A stretch of DNA of 30,073 nt, from positions 1 to 30,073 of IMG/VR virus record IMGVR_UViG_3300031951_008391, one strand, 5' to 3'. Below, piece by piece: positions 1-7,613 of the stretch. Position numbers and translations under genes: made by a program. Under the pieces are notes generated by a model that saw nothing but the letters and a program-made list of their open reading frames with translations, was not told the origin of the DNA and did no database searches. Source of the stretch: a virus. Within the stretch, counting starts at the first letter, position 1, and each line of letters opens with the position of its first letter.

Positions 1-11
1 AGAAAGGATAG

Positions 12-40
12 TTGACAATGGACGTAATTACTGTTATAGT
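12..40 (+). promoter_or_regulatory. sigma70-type promoter, TTGACA-17-TATAGT
   Basis: The -35 box TTGACA is at 12-17 and the -10 box TATAGT at 35-40, with 17 bp between. These are the same two hexamers and spacing as the promoters at 4421 and 10276. The predicted start of transcription is near 47, inside the first reading frame. A transcript from here would skip that frame's start codon and mainly serve the QueE gene at 178. Inferred from sequence match only. Confidence 0.55.
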
Positions 41-200
41 TATTATTGCATTTTGCGCAGTAGCATCTGCATTCTTGTATGGAATGTGGGTATTAGAAGA
101 TGACAGATATCAATTTAGAAAGAAGCATGGTATTGATCCTAAATATCATGGCTGGGTTGTGAAAGACAAAGAAGAAAATGACACAGATAAAGATCAGTGA
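18..200 (+). CDS. small single-pass membrane protein
   Basis: This frame encodes 60 residues: a hydrophobic segment at about residues 3-25, then a charged tail rich in Lys, Asp and Glu. The ATG at 18 is preferred over the TTG at 12 because AGAAAGG at 1-7 lies at a usable distance upstream. The 3' end overlaps the QueE start (178) by 23 bases, which suggests coupled translation. I do not recognise the family. A promoter-like element (12-40) covers its first codons, so it may be expressed only by read-through from upstream, or may not be expressed at all. Confidence 0.55.
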   Translation: MDVITVIVIIAFCAVASAFLYGMWVLEDDRYQFRKKHGIDPKYHGWVVKDKEENDTDKDQ

Positions 201-1047
201 ACTATTTTACAGCATTCAAGGAGAAGGGCGCTATATGGGTGTCCCTTCCGTGTTTTTGAGAACATATGGATGCAATTTCAAATGCGCCGGATTCGGCATG
301 CCAAAAGGTGAATTATCAGATGAGCGAGAAAAAGTCAATCCAAAAGACTATACAGAATATGGTACCCTCCCGCTCGTCACTACAGGATGTGATTCCTACG
401 CATCCTGGGATCCTCGCTTCAAGCATCTTTCTCCCAGCAGGGACATTGATACTATTGTCAGCGATATTATGGAACTATTACCGTTTAAAGAATGGCGTGA
501 AGAACACCTCGTCATTACAGGAGGAGAACCACTCCTCGGATGGCAACGAGCCTACCCAGAACTCCTAAGTCATGAAAAGATGAAGGGTCTCTCCGAGATT
601 ACGTTTGAGACTAATGGTACTCAACCGCTATCTTCTGAATTCTTAGACTATCTTGAACAGTGGTGGTGGGATGGTGGCAAGACTGGCTATGGTTCGGATT
701 ATCGTGATCGTGAAATCACATTTAGTGTGAGTGCTAAGTTGAGTTGTTCTGGCGAGAAGGCAGAAGATGCTATCAAGCCTGAGGTTGTCGCAGATTATCA
801 AGCTGCTGGTCATGTCTATCTCAAGTTTGTTATCGCAACAGAAGATGATGCTAAGGAAGCACTGGCAGCAGTTGAACAATATCGTGATGCAGGCTTCTAT
901 GGTCCTGTTTACTTCATGCCAGTTGGCGGCGTTGAGAGTGTCTATCATCTTAACAATCGCACTGTTGCCGATCTTGCTATGAAGAATGGTATTCGCTATA
1001 GTGACAGACTTCAAGTTCCTCTATTCAAGAATGCGTGGGCGACCTAA
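178..1047 (+). CDS. queE: QueE-type 7-carboxy-7-deazaguanine synthase (radical SAM)
   Basis: QueE converts 6-carboxytetrahydropterin to 7-carboxy-7-deazaguanine, the ring-forming step towards preQ0, queuosine and the 7-deazaguanine bases some phages put in their DNA. The N-terminus carries the family signature FYSIQGEG (residues 10-17). The SAM-binding GGEP motif follows in VITGGEPLL. The cluster cysteines look unusual. C32 and C36 form CX3C, but position 39 is Phe. The best third cysteine is C71, in CDSYASWD, which matches the CDS/CDT that normally follows the third cysteine. The motif therefore reads CX3C-X34-C, as if about 32 residues had been inserted. The glycosyltransferase starts in a TAATG overlap with the stop codon. 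No queC, queD, folE or transglycosylase gene is in the window, so whether the product goes to DNA or tRNA is unknown. Confidence 0.88.
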   Translation: MTQIKISELFYSIQGEGRYMGVPSVFLRTYGCNFKCAGFGMPKGELSDEREKVNPKDYTEYGTLPLVTTGCDSYASWDPRFKHLSPSRDIDTIVSDIMELLPFKEWREEHLVITGGEPLLGWQRAYPELLSHEKMKGLSEITFETNGTQPLSSEFLDYLEQWWWDGGKTGYGSDYRDREITFSVSAKLSCSGEKAEDAIKPEVVADYQAAGHVYLKFVIATEDDAKEALAAVEQYRDAGFYGPVYFMPVGGVESVYHLNNRTVADLAMKNGIRYSDRLQVPLFKNAWAT

Positions 1048-2378
1048 TGAAAAGAATCGGATTTCTTGTTAGTTCACAGACATTGATTCCACATGGTGGC
1101 ATCGGACAGTTCACTAAAAGCTTTTGTGAGTTGATGGATAGTCATGGAATATATGTAGATATTATTACTGATAAGAGTCCACAGGGCGTTGCTGATGAGT
1201 TTGTCAAGGAACTCAAAGCAAACATCATCTATCCGTCTAGCCCGCAACGCTATACTGACCATAGTGCTGTCTTTATGTATGAGGATAGCTACTGCTATGA
1301 GCGTATGGCTAACTTCCGTGATGCAACTATCAAAGCATTTTCAAGTAATCTATATGATAGCTTTATCTGCAACACTTACGAAACTGTTCAAGTAATTTCT
1401 ACCTTAGGGTTGTCTGATTATATTCAGACTATTGCATATACTCACTTAGAAAGTCAAATCTTCAAGGATACCAAGAATCCTTTCCTTGATGAAGTCAACG
1501 ATATGATGAGATTGCAATTGCAGATGCCCGGCATCACGATCGGTACTCAAAGTAAGTTCAATGAACTACATTTTGAAAATGCATATCATCTGCCTATTCC
1601 GCTCCCCGAACAAGGTTTGTTACAAGAATATGACAATGACCGAGAAGGTGTATTGTTCATTGGTCGCTGGGAAGAAGGAAAGAATCCTGAACTCTACTTA
1701 GAATTGATTGAGCAGACTAAGTTGCCTGCCCGTGTCATGACAAGTGCAAGTGGTGCTAAGAAGTTTGAAGAACGATTGAAGAAGATCGGCGTTGACTATC
1801 AAATCAAAGTAGGTATCATTGGACAAGAGAAGGTAGACTTCATTAAGAGTTGCCGGGTAGCGTTTAACCCAAGCACAGTAGAAAGTTATGGCATTGCTTT
1901 CCTTGAGCAGATGATTCAGCTTCCTACATTCGCATTGATTAATCAGCGTTGGACGCAAAACTTCCCAAGCACACAGTTCTTTACTACGAGCAAGCGCAAT
2001 ATGGCTGAGGATATTAAAGCAGTCTACGATCAATATCCTACAAGCAAGTCTTGGTATGCAGCATATGATTCAGTGAATCATTTCAAGATTCACGAGGATG
2101 CAGTGTTCCATAAGTGGAATCATTGCTTTAACGAGTTTGAATCTCGCAAGAGTAATAACAATACAGCAAAGATTTGTGATGAAACTACGGTAAAGTATAG
2201 TGATTTTGTCACTAGTTTAGGTCGTCGTATTCTGTGTATTGATGATATCAGAAGTGTATTAGCTAACCGACACAAGTTTAGAATTATCTACACAGAGAGA
2301 GATACTTACTTGACTAAAGATCCATCTTTTGAACCAAAAGAAGAAGATGCCGGTATAAGCTTATTTGAAGGGTTTTAG
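1047..2378 (+). CDS. GT-B fold glycosyltransferase, GT4-like
   Basis: The predicted protein has 443 residues with two Rossmann-like halves. The N-terminal half contains a glycine-rich loop, GGIGQF (about 17-22). The C-terminal half contains FIGRWEEGKNP (about 204-214) and the EX7E nucleotide-sugar motif ESYGIAFLE (about 279-287), typical of GT4 retaining glycosyltransferases. The ATG at 1047 overlaps the QueE stop as TAATG and gives a natural N-terminus (MKRIGFLVSS), so it is preferred over an in-frame GTG at 1035. It probably transfers a sugar from a nucleotide-sugar donor. The acceptor could be modified phage DNA, a virion protein or host surface glycan. The neighbouring QueE and GalE-like epimerase make a modification cassette plausible, but nothing in the sequence fixes the acceptor. 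Confidence 0.82.
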   Translation: MKRIGFLVSSQTLIPHGGIGQFTKSFCELMDSHGIYVDIITDKSPQGVADEFVKELKANIIYPSSPQRYTDHSAVFMYEDSYCYERMANFRDATIKAFSSNLYDSFICNTYETVQVISTLGLSDYIQTIAYTHLESQIFKDTKNPFLDEVNDMMRLQLQMPGITIGTQSKFNELHFENAYHLPIPLPEQGLLQEYDNDREGVLFIGRWEEGKNPELYLELIEQTKLPARVMTSASGAKKFEERLKKIGVDYQIKVGIIGQEKVDFIKSCRVAFNPSTVESYGIAFLEQMIQLPTFALINQRWTQNFPSTQFFTTSKRNMAEDIKAVYDQYPTSKSWYAAYDSVNHFKIHEDAVFHKWNHCFNEFESRKSNNNTAKICDETTVKYSDFVTSLGRRILCIDDIRSVLANRHKFRIIYTERDTYLTKDPSFEPKEEDAGISLFEGF

Positions 2379-2379
2379 A

Positions 2380-3216
2380 ATGAAAAAGATTTTAATTACG
2401 GGTAACTCAGGCTACATCGGCTCTCATCTATGCAAGATGTTGGAAGGAGAGTATGAGATTCATGGATTAGACATTCGTGAACCGCAACATCCAGTCAACG
2501 AATTTCATCAGATTGACATTAACAGATTGTTTGCTATTGACCAAGAATATGACGCAGTGATTCACCTTGCTGCACTTGTTAATGTTGGTGAAAGTGAACG
2601 TATTCCTATTCAATACTATATCACCAACGTCAACGGTACAATGAACGTAATCAATAAGATCAAGACAAAGAATTTTATCTTTGCAAGTACTGGTGCTGCT
2701 GAACTATGCGAGAGCGCATATGGTATTAGCAAACGTGCAGCGGAAGATGTAGTTAGGGAATATTGCACTACACACAGACCAACTCCTTACACAATCTTTA
2801 GATTCTATAACGTAATTGGTACTGATGGATATCAGCCCACAAATCCAGACGGGTTGATGTACAACCTTATTAAGGCCATTGATACAGATGAATTCACCAT
2901 CTATGGTAAGGATTATGAGCAAAGTCATGACGGTACAGCAATTCGTGACTATGTTCACGTAAACGAAATTTGTAATGCGTTGAAGCTTGCAATTGAAAAG
3001 CCTGCAAACAGTGTAGAAAGTTTGGGGCATGGTGTAGGCTATACTGTTAGAGAGATTGTAAACAAGTTCCAAGAAGTCAATAACACCTTCTTTGATATCA
3101 AGTATGGTCCTCGTAGACCAGGTGATGCTGCTGTTAGCGTGTTAGAAGATGTTTCTTGCTATATGGCAAACCTATACACTATGGATGAGCTTTTAAAGGT
3201 TGACAACATTGTTTAA
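2380..3216 (+). CDS. NAD-dependent sugar epimerase/dehydratase, GalE-like extended SDR
   Basis: The N-terminal dinucleotide-binding motif GNSGYIG (G8xxG11xxG14) is present. So are the catalytic Ser/Thr at about 103-104 and the YxxxK pair (Y114, K118, in AYGISK). Downstream, IRDYVHVNEI matches the RDYVHV block of UDP-glucose 4-epimerases. At 278 residues it is shorter than typical GalE (about 340), with a compact C-terminal substrate region. The ATG at 2380, two bases after the glycosyltransferase stop, is chosen over an upstream in-frame start inside that gene. It likely makes or interconverts the nucleotide-sugar used by the adjacent glycosyltransferase. The exact sugar cannot be read from the sequence. 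Confidence 0.84.
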   Translation: MKKILITGNSGYIGSHLCKMLEGEYEIHGLDIREPQHPVNEFHQIDINRLFAIDQEYDAVIHLAALVNVGESERIPIQYYITNVNGTMNVINKIKTKNFIFASTGAAELCESAYGISKRAAEDVVREYCTTHRPTPYTIFRFYNVIGTDGYQPTNPDGLMYNLIKAIDTDEFTIYGKDYEQSHDGTAIRDYVHVNEICNALKLAIEKPANSVESLGHGVGYTVREIVNKFQEVNNTFFDIKYGPRRPGDAAVSVLEDVSCYMANLYTMDELLKVDNIV

Positions 3217-3228
3217 TTATGATAGAGT
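3200..3228 (+). promoter_or_regulatory. possible sigma70-type promoter, TTGACA-17-TAGAGT
   Basis: TTGACA at 3200-3205 lies in the last codons of the epimerase gene. TAGAGT at 3223-3228 follows after 17 bp and matches the -10 consensus at four of six bases. The gene at 3238 would have only a very short leader. It is weaker than the other promoters in the window. Confidence 0.35.
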
Positions 3229-3237
3229 GGTAATATT

Positions 3238-3828
3238 ATGAATATATTTTATGTAGATTCCGACCCCGAGGTTGCTGCCCGCAACATGGTTGACCGCCAT
3301 GTTGTTAAAATGATCTTGGAGACTGCACAATTGCTTTCTACAGCCCATCGTGTCATTGATGGTGAGGAGTTTGTAGGACAAACGCAGACCGGACGTAAAG
3401 CAAAACGTTGGAGGTTATCAGGCAATGCTGACGCTATTATGTATGCTGCTACTCACATTAATCATCCTTCGGCAGTTTGGGTTCGTGAAAACTCTGCTAA
3501 TTATAATTGGCTCTATGATCATCTTTTGGCTCTTGGTCGTGAGTATACCTATCGCTATGGTCGTACTCATCTTACTATTGATAAGCTAAAAGATATTCTC
3601 AAGGACGCTCCTGCGAATATTGAACAAAGCAAGGTAATGACTAAGATGCCATCTTGCATGGACAAGCAGTATATCATTAGTTTGGACCCGATAATCAACT
3701 ATCGTAACTATTACAACTATGGCAAGACTGACTTGCTACGCTGGTCTAATCGTCCGCCCCCGAAGTGGATCGACGGTACGATTATCATGACTGACGGTAA
3801 AAAGCAGATATATACTATACAGAGGTAA
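3238..3828 (+). CDS. conserved phage protein, possible distant pyrimidine-dimer-glycosylase-like
   Basis: This 196-residue protein begins with a segment I associate with many marine T4-like phages: DRHVVKMILETAQLLSTAHR at about 20-39. It ends with Tyr/Trp-rich YYNYGK and PPPKW segments. The spacing of acidic and His residues at the N-terminus, and the YYxYGK near the end, loosely recall T4 DenV (endonuclease V), which cuts at pyrimidine dimers. I would not assign that function without a structure comparison. The gene sits behind a weak promoter-like site and is followed 3 bases later by the next gene. Confidence 0.6.
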   Translation: MNIFYVDSDPEVAARNMVDRHVVKMILETAQLLSTAHRVIDGEEFVGQTQTGRKAKRWRLSGNADAIMYAATHINHPSAVWVRENSANYNWLYDHLLALGREYTYRYGRTHLTIDKLKDILKDAPANIEQSKVMTKMPSCMDKQYIISLDPIINYRNYYNYGKTDLLRWSNRPPPKWIDGTIIMTDGKKQIYTIQR

Positions 3829-3831
3829 AAT

Positions 3832-4248
3832 ATGTTTGATAAGATTAAAAATTGGTTTAGTCCAGCCCCAGAGCCGACTCCTGAACCTGTGCCAGAAGTA
3901 AAGAAGGCACCTAAGAAGAAAGAACTAAGTCCTAAGGAAAAGGCAACAGCAGCAGGTGAACCGTATGTTGCTATTCTAAGTGTTGATCTTGATCCTGCTG
4001 ATATTAACAACGGTGCATTTGAACTTGATTGGAATGACAAGTTTGTTGTCAATCTCGTAAAACAGGGTTATAAGATTCGTGAAGACGACACAGATGCAAT
4101 GATTGTTGATAGATGGTTCCAAACTGTATGTCGCAACATCGCACTTGAAGTATACGAGCAGGAACAAGCTGATCCTACAAAGCGTGAAAGTGACATGAGA
4201 ATTATCCAGCAGCGTGATCTTGGTGGCGGATTTACGGAAGTTAGTTGA
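3832..4248 (+). CDS. conserved phage protein with Pro/Lys-rich N-terminus
   Basis: The 138-residue product has a short amphipathic start (MFDKIKNWFS), then a Pro-Glu/Lys-rich linker (about residues 11-45), then a folded-looking domain ending in RDLGGGFTEVS. AGAGG precedes the ATG at a good distance. The stop overlaps the start of the next small gene as TGATG. I do not recognise a function. The low-complexity linker suggests a tethered or virion-associated protein, but that is a guess. Confidence 0.7.
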   Translation: MFDKIKNWFSPAPEPTPEPVPEVKKAPKKKELSPKEKATAAGEPYVAILSVDLDPADINNGAFELDWNDKFVVNLVKQGYKIREDDTDAMIVDRWFQTVCRNIALEVYEQEQADPTKRESDMRIIQQRDLGGGFTEVS

Positions 4249-4412
4249 TGGACGACGAAGTAAGACTTTATTGTACCCATGATAATGATACAAATGAATG
4301 GGTAGTTTGGTTCCCTCATCCATTGGGCGGGAAAAAGGTTTTAGAAGCATTTGACAATGAAACAGATGCCAGAAAATTTCATCAAGATCAGATAGATAGT
4401 GCCGACTTTTAA
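4248..4412 (+). CDS. small acidic protein, 54 aa
   Basis: The reading frame starts at the ATG that shares one base with the stop of the previous gene (TGATG) and runs 54 codons to TAA. The product is mixed acidic and aromatic (WVVWFPHP near the middle), with no membrane segment. The translational-coupling geometry and the promoter that begins just after its stop support a real gene at the end of this operon. Function unknown. Confidence 0.65.
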   Translation: MDDEVRLYCTHDNDTNEWVVWFPHPLGGKKVLEAFDNETDARKFHQDQIDSADF

Positions 4413-4420
4413 ATAAAAGG

Positions 4421-4449
4421 TTGACAACTACCAGTTTATAGTGTATAGT
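4421..4449 (+). promoter_or_regulatory. sigma70-type promoter, TTGACA-17-TATAGT
   Basis: The -35 box TTGACA is at 4421-4426 and the -10 box TATAGT at 4444-4449, with exactly 17 bp between. Transcription would start near 4456. This rules out a GTG start at 4441 for the next gene and favours the ATG at 4480. It drives the nuclease/methyltransferase pair. Confidence 0.8.
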
Positions 4450-4479
4450 GAATTATATTATCAGATGGAAACTATTACT

Positions 4480-5064
4480 ATGAATATTTTGTTTGACCGC
4501 AACTCTACTATCTCTGCACACAAGCAAAAGAAGCTTGTTAAAGAACAATACAGCAAAAAAAACTGGGGGCTTGATTTGTCCCTTGAAGATTTAGCATTGA
4601 TTAGTGCTACATTTCCCAGCGCCCAGCAATATGGACCTAAATTTGAACGTTGGATCAATAATTATTTAGGGTGGGAAAATGTCAAATCTTCGCTTGGGCG
4701 AGGAGATAGTAAAATTCCAGGTAAAGAAATCTATATAGAACAAAAGTGGAACATCAGAACCGACGTAGGCCCTGGTGGACTACAGCATCGTTTTTGGCAA
4801 GACATTCAGTATTACTTGTATGGCCATGTTGACGATAGCGACAGTGATAATATTGTAGTTGATATATACCTACTTACCAAAGAACAAGTTTTGGATGAAG
4901 CTGAAATTCTTGGTGCCGTTCCTACGCATGGTACTAAAAATGCAAACATCCTTAATGAAAACATTGAGTATTCAATGAGCGTAAAATATAATTCAGAACA
5001 CCACAACCGGTGGAAAGCTAAATATGGGATAACACTTGAGGAGCTTAAAAACTATGCTTTTTGA
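4480..5064 (+). CDS. putative PD-(D/E)XK-type endonuclease paired with a methyltransferase
   Basis: The 194-residue product is not a family I can name. Its middle contains RGDSKIPGKEIYIEQKWN, where D76 and the E87-Q-K89 triad on a predicted strand fit a D-X10-EXK nuclease core. It is followed by a Gln/His/Trp-rich stretch at 102-108. The gene overlaps the downstream methyltransferase by 11 bases and shares its promoter (4421-4449), the usual arrangement of restriction-modification partners. The ATG at 4480 is chosen because the upstream GTG (4441) lies inside the promoter. An ATG at 4465 is a possible alternative. A non-nuclease role cannot be excluded. Confidence 0.5.
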   Translation: MNILFDRNSTISAHKQKKLVKEQYSKKNWGLDLSLEDLALISATFPSAQQYGPKFERWINNYLGWENVKSSLGRGDSKIPGKEIYIEQKWNIRTDVGPGGLQHRFWQDIQYYLYGHVDDSDSDNIVVDIYLLTKEQVLDEAEILGAVPTHGTKNANILNENIEYSMSVKYNSEHHNRWKAKYGITLEELKNYAF

Positions 5065-6202
5065 TTACTGCTTAGGTAACCCAGCATTTAACATTGCCGA
5101 AAAAAACAACATTGCAGGAACAGGAGGCAACACTACATTATATAAAACAGTTGCCCGCAATGATTTCAAGCGAGTCAAAGATGGGGGTAGTCTTGTTTTA
5201 ATTACCTTAAAGGGTATAATACCGGACCTAATAGATGGGTTCTTTAAAGACTATCAAGTAGATTATATCCATCTGATGGACAATATAGTAGTTTGGCCAT
5301 ATAATACGTGTTTTTTTTCAGTAACAAAAAAACCCAGGACAAGTCCGCCAAAGATCATAGGCGGACTCGCTGCAAAAATTTATTCGCATAACGCCGATGA
5401 TTGTTTTCCTTTTGTCTATTACGCAAGTAGTAACGCGGGGTTAAATCATAAGTTTAATTCATCTAAACCCAATAGAGTAATTCGTCAACTTCCCGGACGA
5501 GGGAGAGACTCATTTACTTATGATTATACTGATATTGAAGTAGACACTGATTGGAAATTTGCGTTCTATGTATTAGAAAGTAAAAAGAGTTACACTGTTA
5601 CTAACGAACCTGTATACGGTGGCACGATTTGTTATATTACTACTTCTACTAAAGAAGAGGCAGAAAAGCTAAGACTGTTTACGCAGAAAAATAAGGTATT
5701 TGCTGAATACATTCGTAGGATGAATATTAAGGGTCATGCCTTTGGTCTTAGAAACATCAAGAAATTTGACTTGAATCAAATCGTTACCGGAGAAGAAATT
5801 CCTATTGAATGGGGTATTACTGACCAAGACTTGACTGATTCAATAAAATTTGAAAATGACATTACCGAAGACCGAAACCGAGTGAAGGCATTAGGCGAGG
5901 TGTTTACTCCCACTTCACTTGTGGACTATATTCTTGACCATATTTCACAACATGATCAAAATGCGTTTGACGGAACCAAAACTTTCCTTGATTCAATGTG
6001 CGGGGATGGTCAATTTCTATTAGGGGTTGCTAATAGACAATTTGGAAATGCCGACAATATATATGGAATTGATCTTACTCCTGCAAATGTTGATGCTGCT
6101 ACGAGACGAACTGGATCTAAAAATATAGTATGCGGTGATAGTTTATCATATGAATTCTCTAACATAGAAAAAGACACAAATCCACTATTTGTGTTCCCTT
6201 AA
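5054..6202 (+). CDS. circularly permuted N6-adenine DNA methyltransferase
   Basis: The 382-residue protein carries adenine methyltransferase motifs in permuted order. The catalytic motif IV (GNPAF, residues 8-12, in place of the usual NPPF/NPPY) is at the very start. It is followed by a block like the LYK...GG.L.LIT.KGII region of such enzymes and a long central region that could hold target recognition. Near the C-terminus come GEVFTP (281-286), motif I DSMCGDGQF (313-321), motif II IYGIDL (336-341) and motif III CGDSL (360-364). The protein ends just where motif IV would follow in the common order. GAGGAG at 5038-5043 precedes the chosen ATG. It overlaps the putative nuclease gene and may protect phage DNA. 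The Ala in NPAF leaves activity uncertain. Confidence 0.75.
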   Translation: MLFDYCLGNPAFNIAEKNNIAGTGGNTTLYKTVARNDFKRVKDGGSLVLITLKGIIPDLIDGFFKDYQVDYIHLMDNIVVWPYNTCFFSVTKKPRTSPPKIIGGLAAKIYSHNADDCFPFVYYASSNAGLNHKFNSSKPNRVIRQLPGRGRDSFTYDYTDIEVDTDWKFAFYVLESKKSYTVTNEPVYGGTICYITTSTKEEAEKLRLFTQKNKVFAEYIRRMNIKGHAFGLRNIKKFDLNQIVTGEEIPIEWGITDQDLTDSIKFENDITEDRNRVKALGEVFTPTSLVDYILDHISQHDQNAFDGTKTFLDSMCGDGQFLLGVANRQFGNADNIYGIDLTPANVDAATRRTGSKNIVCGDSLSYEFSNIEKDTNPLFVFP

Positions 6203-6205
6203 GGC

Positions 6206-6234
6206 TTGACTTCTGCTGATATATAGTGTAATAT
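6206..6234 (+). promoter_or_regulatory. sigma70-type promoter, TTGACT-17-TAATAT
   Basis: TTGACT at 6206-6211 and TAATAT at 6229-6234 are 17 bp apart. A TATAGT at 6222-6227 is too close to pair with this -35 box. The site lies just after the methyltransferase stop and before the RNase H gene. The leader carries AGAAAG before the ATG at 6263. Confidence 0.65.
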
Positions 6235-6262
6235 ATGTATATATTAACAGAGAAAGTACCAC

Positions 6263-7264
6263 ATGAAATACGCACTGATTGACACTGCTAACACTTTCTT
6301 CCGCGCTCGTCACGTTGCTTCTCGCAATAGTGACACGTGGGAGAAGATTGGCATGGCTATGCATCTTACTATGTCATCCGTCAATATGATCGTTCGCCAG
6401 TATGGCATTGACCATGTTGTGTTCTGTCTTGAGGGTCGTAGCTGGCGTAAGGAGTTTTATCCTCGCTACAAGGCTCATCGCAAGCTTGACGAAAGCGCAA
6501 TGACCGAGCGTGAAGTAGAAGAAAATCAGATGTTCTGGGAAACGTATGACGTTTTCACTACTTACTTGCGTGAGAAGACTAACGCAAGCGTATTGCGTGT
6601 ACCCAACGCAGAAGCAGACGATATCATTGCCCGCTTCATTGACTTGCATCCCAACGATGAACACTTCATTATTTCTAGTGACAGTGACTTTGTCCAGCTT
6701 ATCAGTGAGAATGTAAAGCAATACAACGGTGTTGCTAATCAGCTTATCACGCTTGATGGTTACTTCAATGACCGTGGTAAGCCTATCAAGGACAAGAAGA
6801 CTGGCGAGCCTAAGTTGCTTGAAGACCCTGAATATCTCTTGTTCAAGAAGATTATTCGTGGTGACGCAACTGACAACGTATTCAGTGCATACCCGGGCGC
6901 CCGTGAGAAGGGTTCTAAAAACACTATCGGTATTCGTGATGCGTTTGAAGATCGTGTAAAGCAGGGCTTCAAGTGGAATAACTTTCTCTTGCAGAAGTGG
7001 GTCGACCACGAGGGCGTTGAACACCGCGTCAAGGATGATTATGAACGCAACCGCACTCTGATTGACCTTCGTGCTATGCCTGACGATATCAAGGAAACTG
7101 TTGATAACATCATTAAGAGTGATGTTCGCACTACTACGACTCCGATGGTTGGCGTACAGCTAATGAAGTTCTGCGGTAAGTATGAGTTGACTAAGATTAG
7201 CGAACAGGCTGAAACTTACAGCAAGTGGCTTAACTCTCCGTATAAGGGTGTACTCAATGGCTAA
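6263..7264 (+). CDS. rnh: 5'-3' exonuclease / flap endonuclease, T4 RNase H type
   Basis: This family removes RNA primers from Okazaki fragments during phage DNA replication. The 333-residue protein is close to T4 RNase H in length (about 305). It shows the metal-binding acidic clusters in order: D7 in the opening strand, EADD (117-120), SSDSD (138-142) and GDATDN (200-205). The last is followed by the helix-hairpin-helix-like region expected in FEN enzymes. It has its own promoter and a Shine-Dalgarno-like AGAAAG. Its last 8 bases overlap the next gene in the arrangement ATGGCTAA. All catalytic acids appear intact. Confidence 0.88.
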   Translation: MKYALIDTANTFFRARHVASRNSDTWEKIGMAMHLTMSSVNMIVRQYGIDHVVFCLEGRSWRKEFYPRYKAHRKLDESAMTEREVEENQMFWETYDVFTTYLREKTNASVLRVPNAEADDIIARFIDLHPNDEHFIISSDSDFVQLISENVKQYNGVANQLITLDGYFNDRGKPIKDKKTGEPKLLEDPEYLLFKKIIRGDATDNVFSAYPGAREKGSKNTIGIRDAFEDRVKQGFKWNNFLLQKWVDHEGVEHRVKDDYERNRTLIDLRAMPDDIKETVDNIIKSDVRTTTTPMVGVQLMKFCGKYELTKISEQAETYSKWLNSPYKGVLNG

Positions 7265-7613
7265 CTGGATCACAGATATTCAGAGTAAGTCACGAGGATT
7301 TCGTCCTGGCATGGAAATCCAAATGATTACTGCTGGTAGTAAGAACGGTAAGTCTGTTTGGGTGGATATTGAAAGCGATGAATTCCATCCATTTCGTGAA
7401 ACGTTTCGCCCGCACTACGCTGAATATCGTGACCATAAGACCGGCGAGACTTTTTGGAAAAAATATAACAAGATGCCGCCTAATGTGATGTTCGCATACA
7501 ATGTCGTTCGTCATAACGAGGACGGAACATATCAGTACATAAAAAATCGTAAAGACGGAAATCTTCGGCATCTAACCGAAGACGAAATTATGTGGGTGTT
7601 GTTACATGTCTAA
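7257..7613 (+). CDS. conserved phage protein, unknown function
   Basis: The 118-residue product begins MANWITDIQSKSRGF at an ATG that overlaps the RNase H stop by 8 bases. An upstream in-frame start at 7248 is less natural. The protein is basic and aromatic, with no membrane segment and no motif I recognise. Coupling to RNase H suggests co-expression in replication or early takeover. Confidence 0.65.
   Translation: MANWITDIQSKSRGFRPGMEIQMITAGSKNGKSVWVDIESDEFHPFRETFRPHYAEYRDHKTGETFWKKYNKMPPNVMFAYNVVRHNEDGTYQYIKNRKDGNLRHLTEDEIMWVLLHV

Noticed and set aside
4441-4479. Upstream GTG/ATG starts for the putative nuclease
   Set aside because: The GTG lies within the promoter and before the predicted transcription start. 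The ATG at 4465 has no ribosome site.
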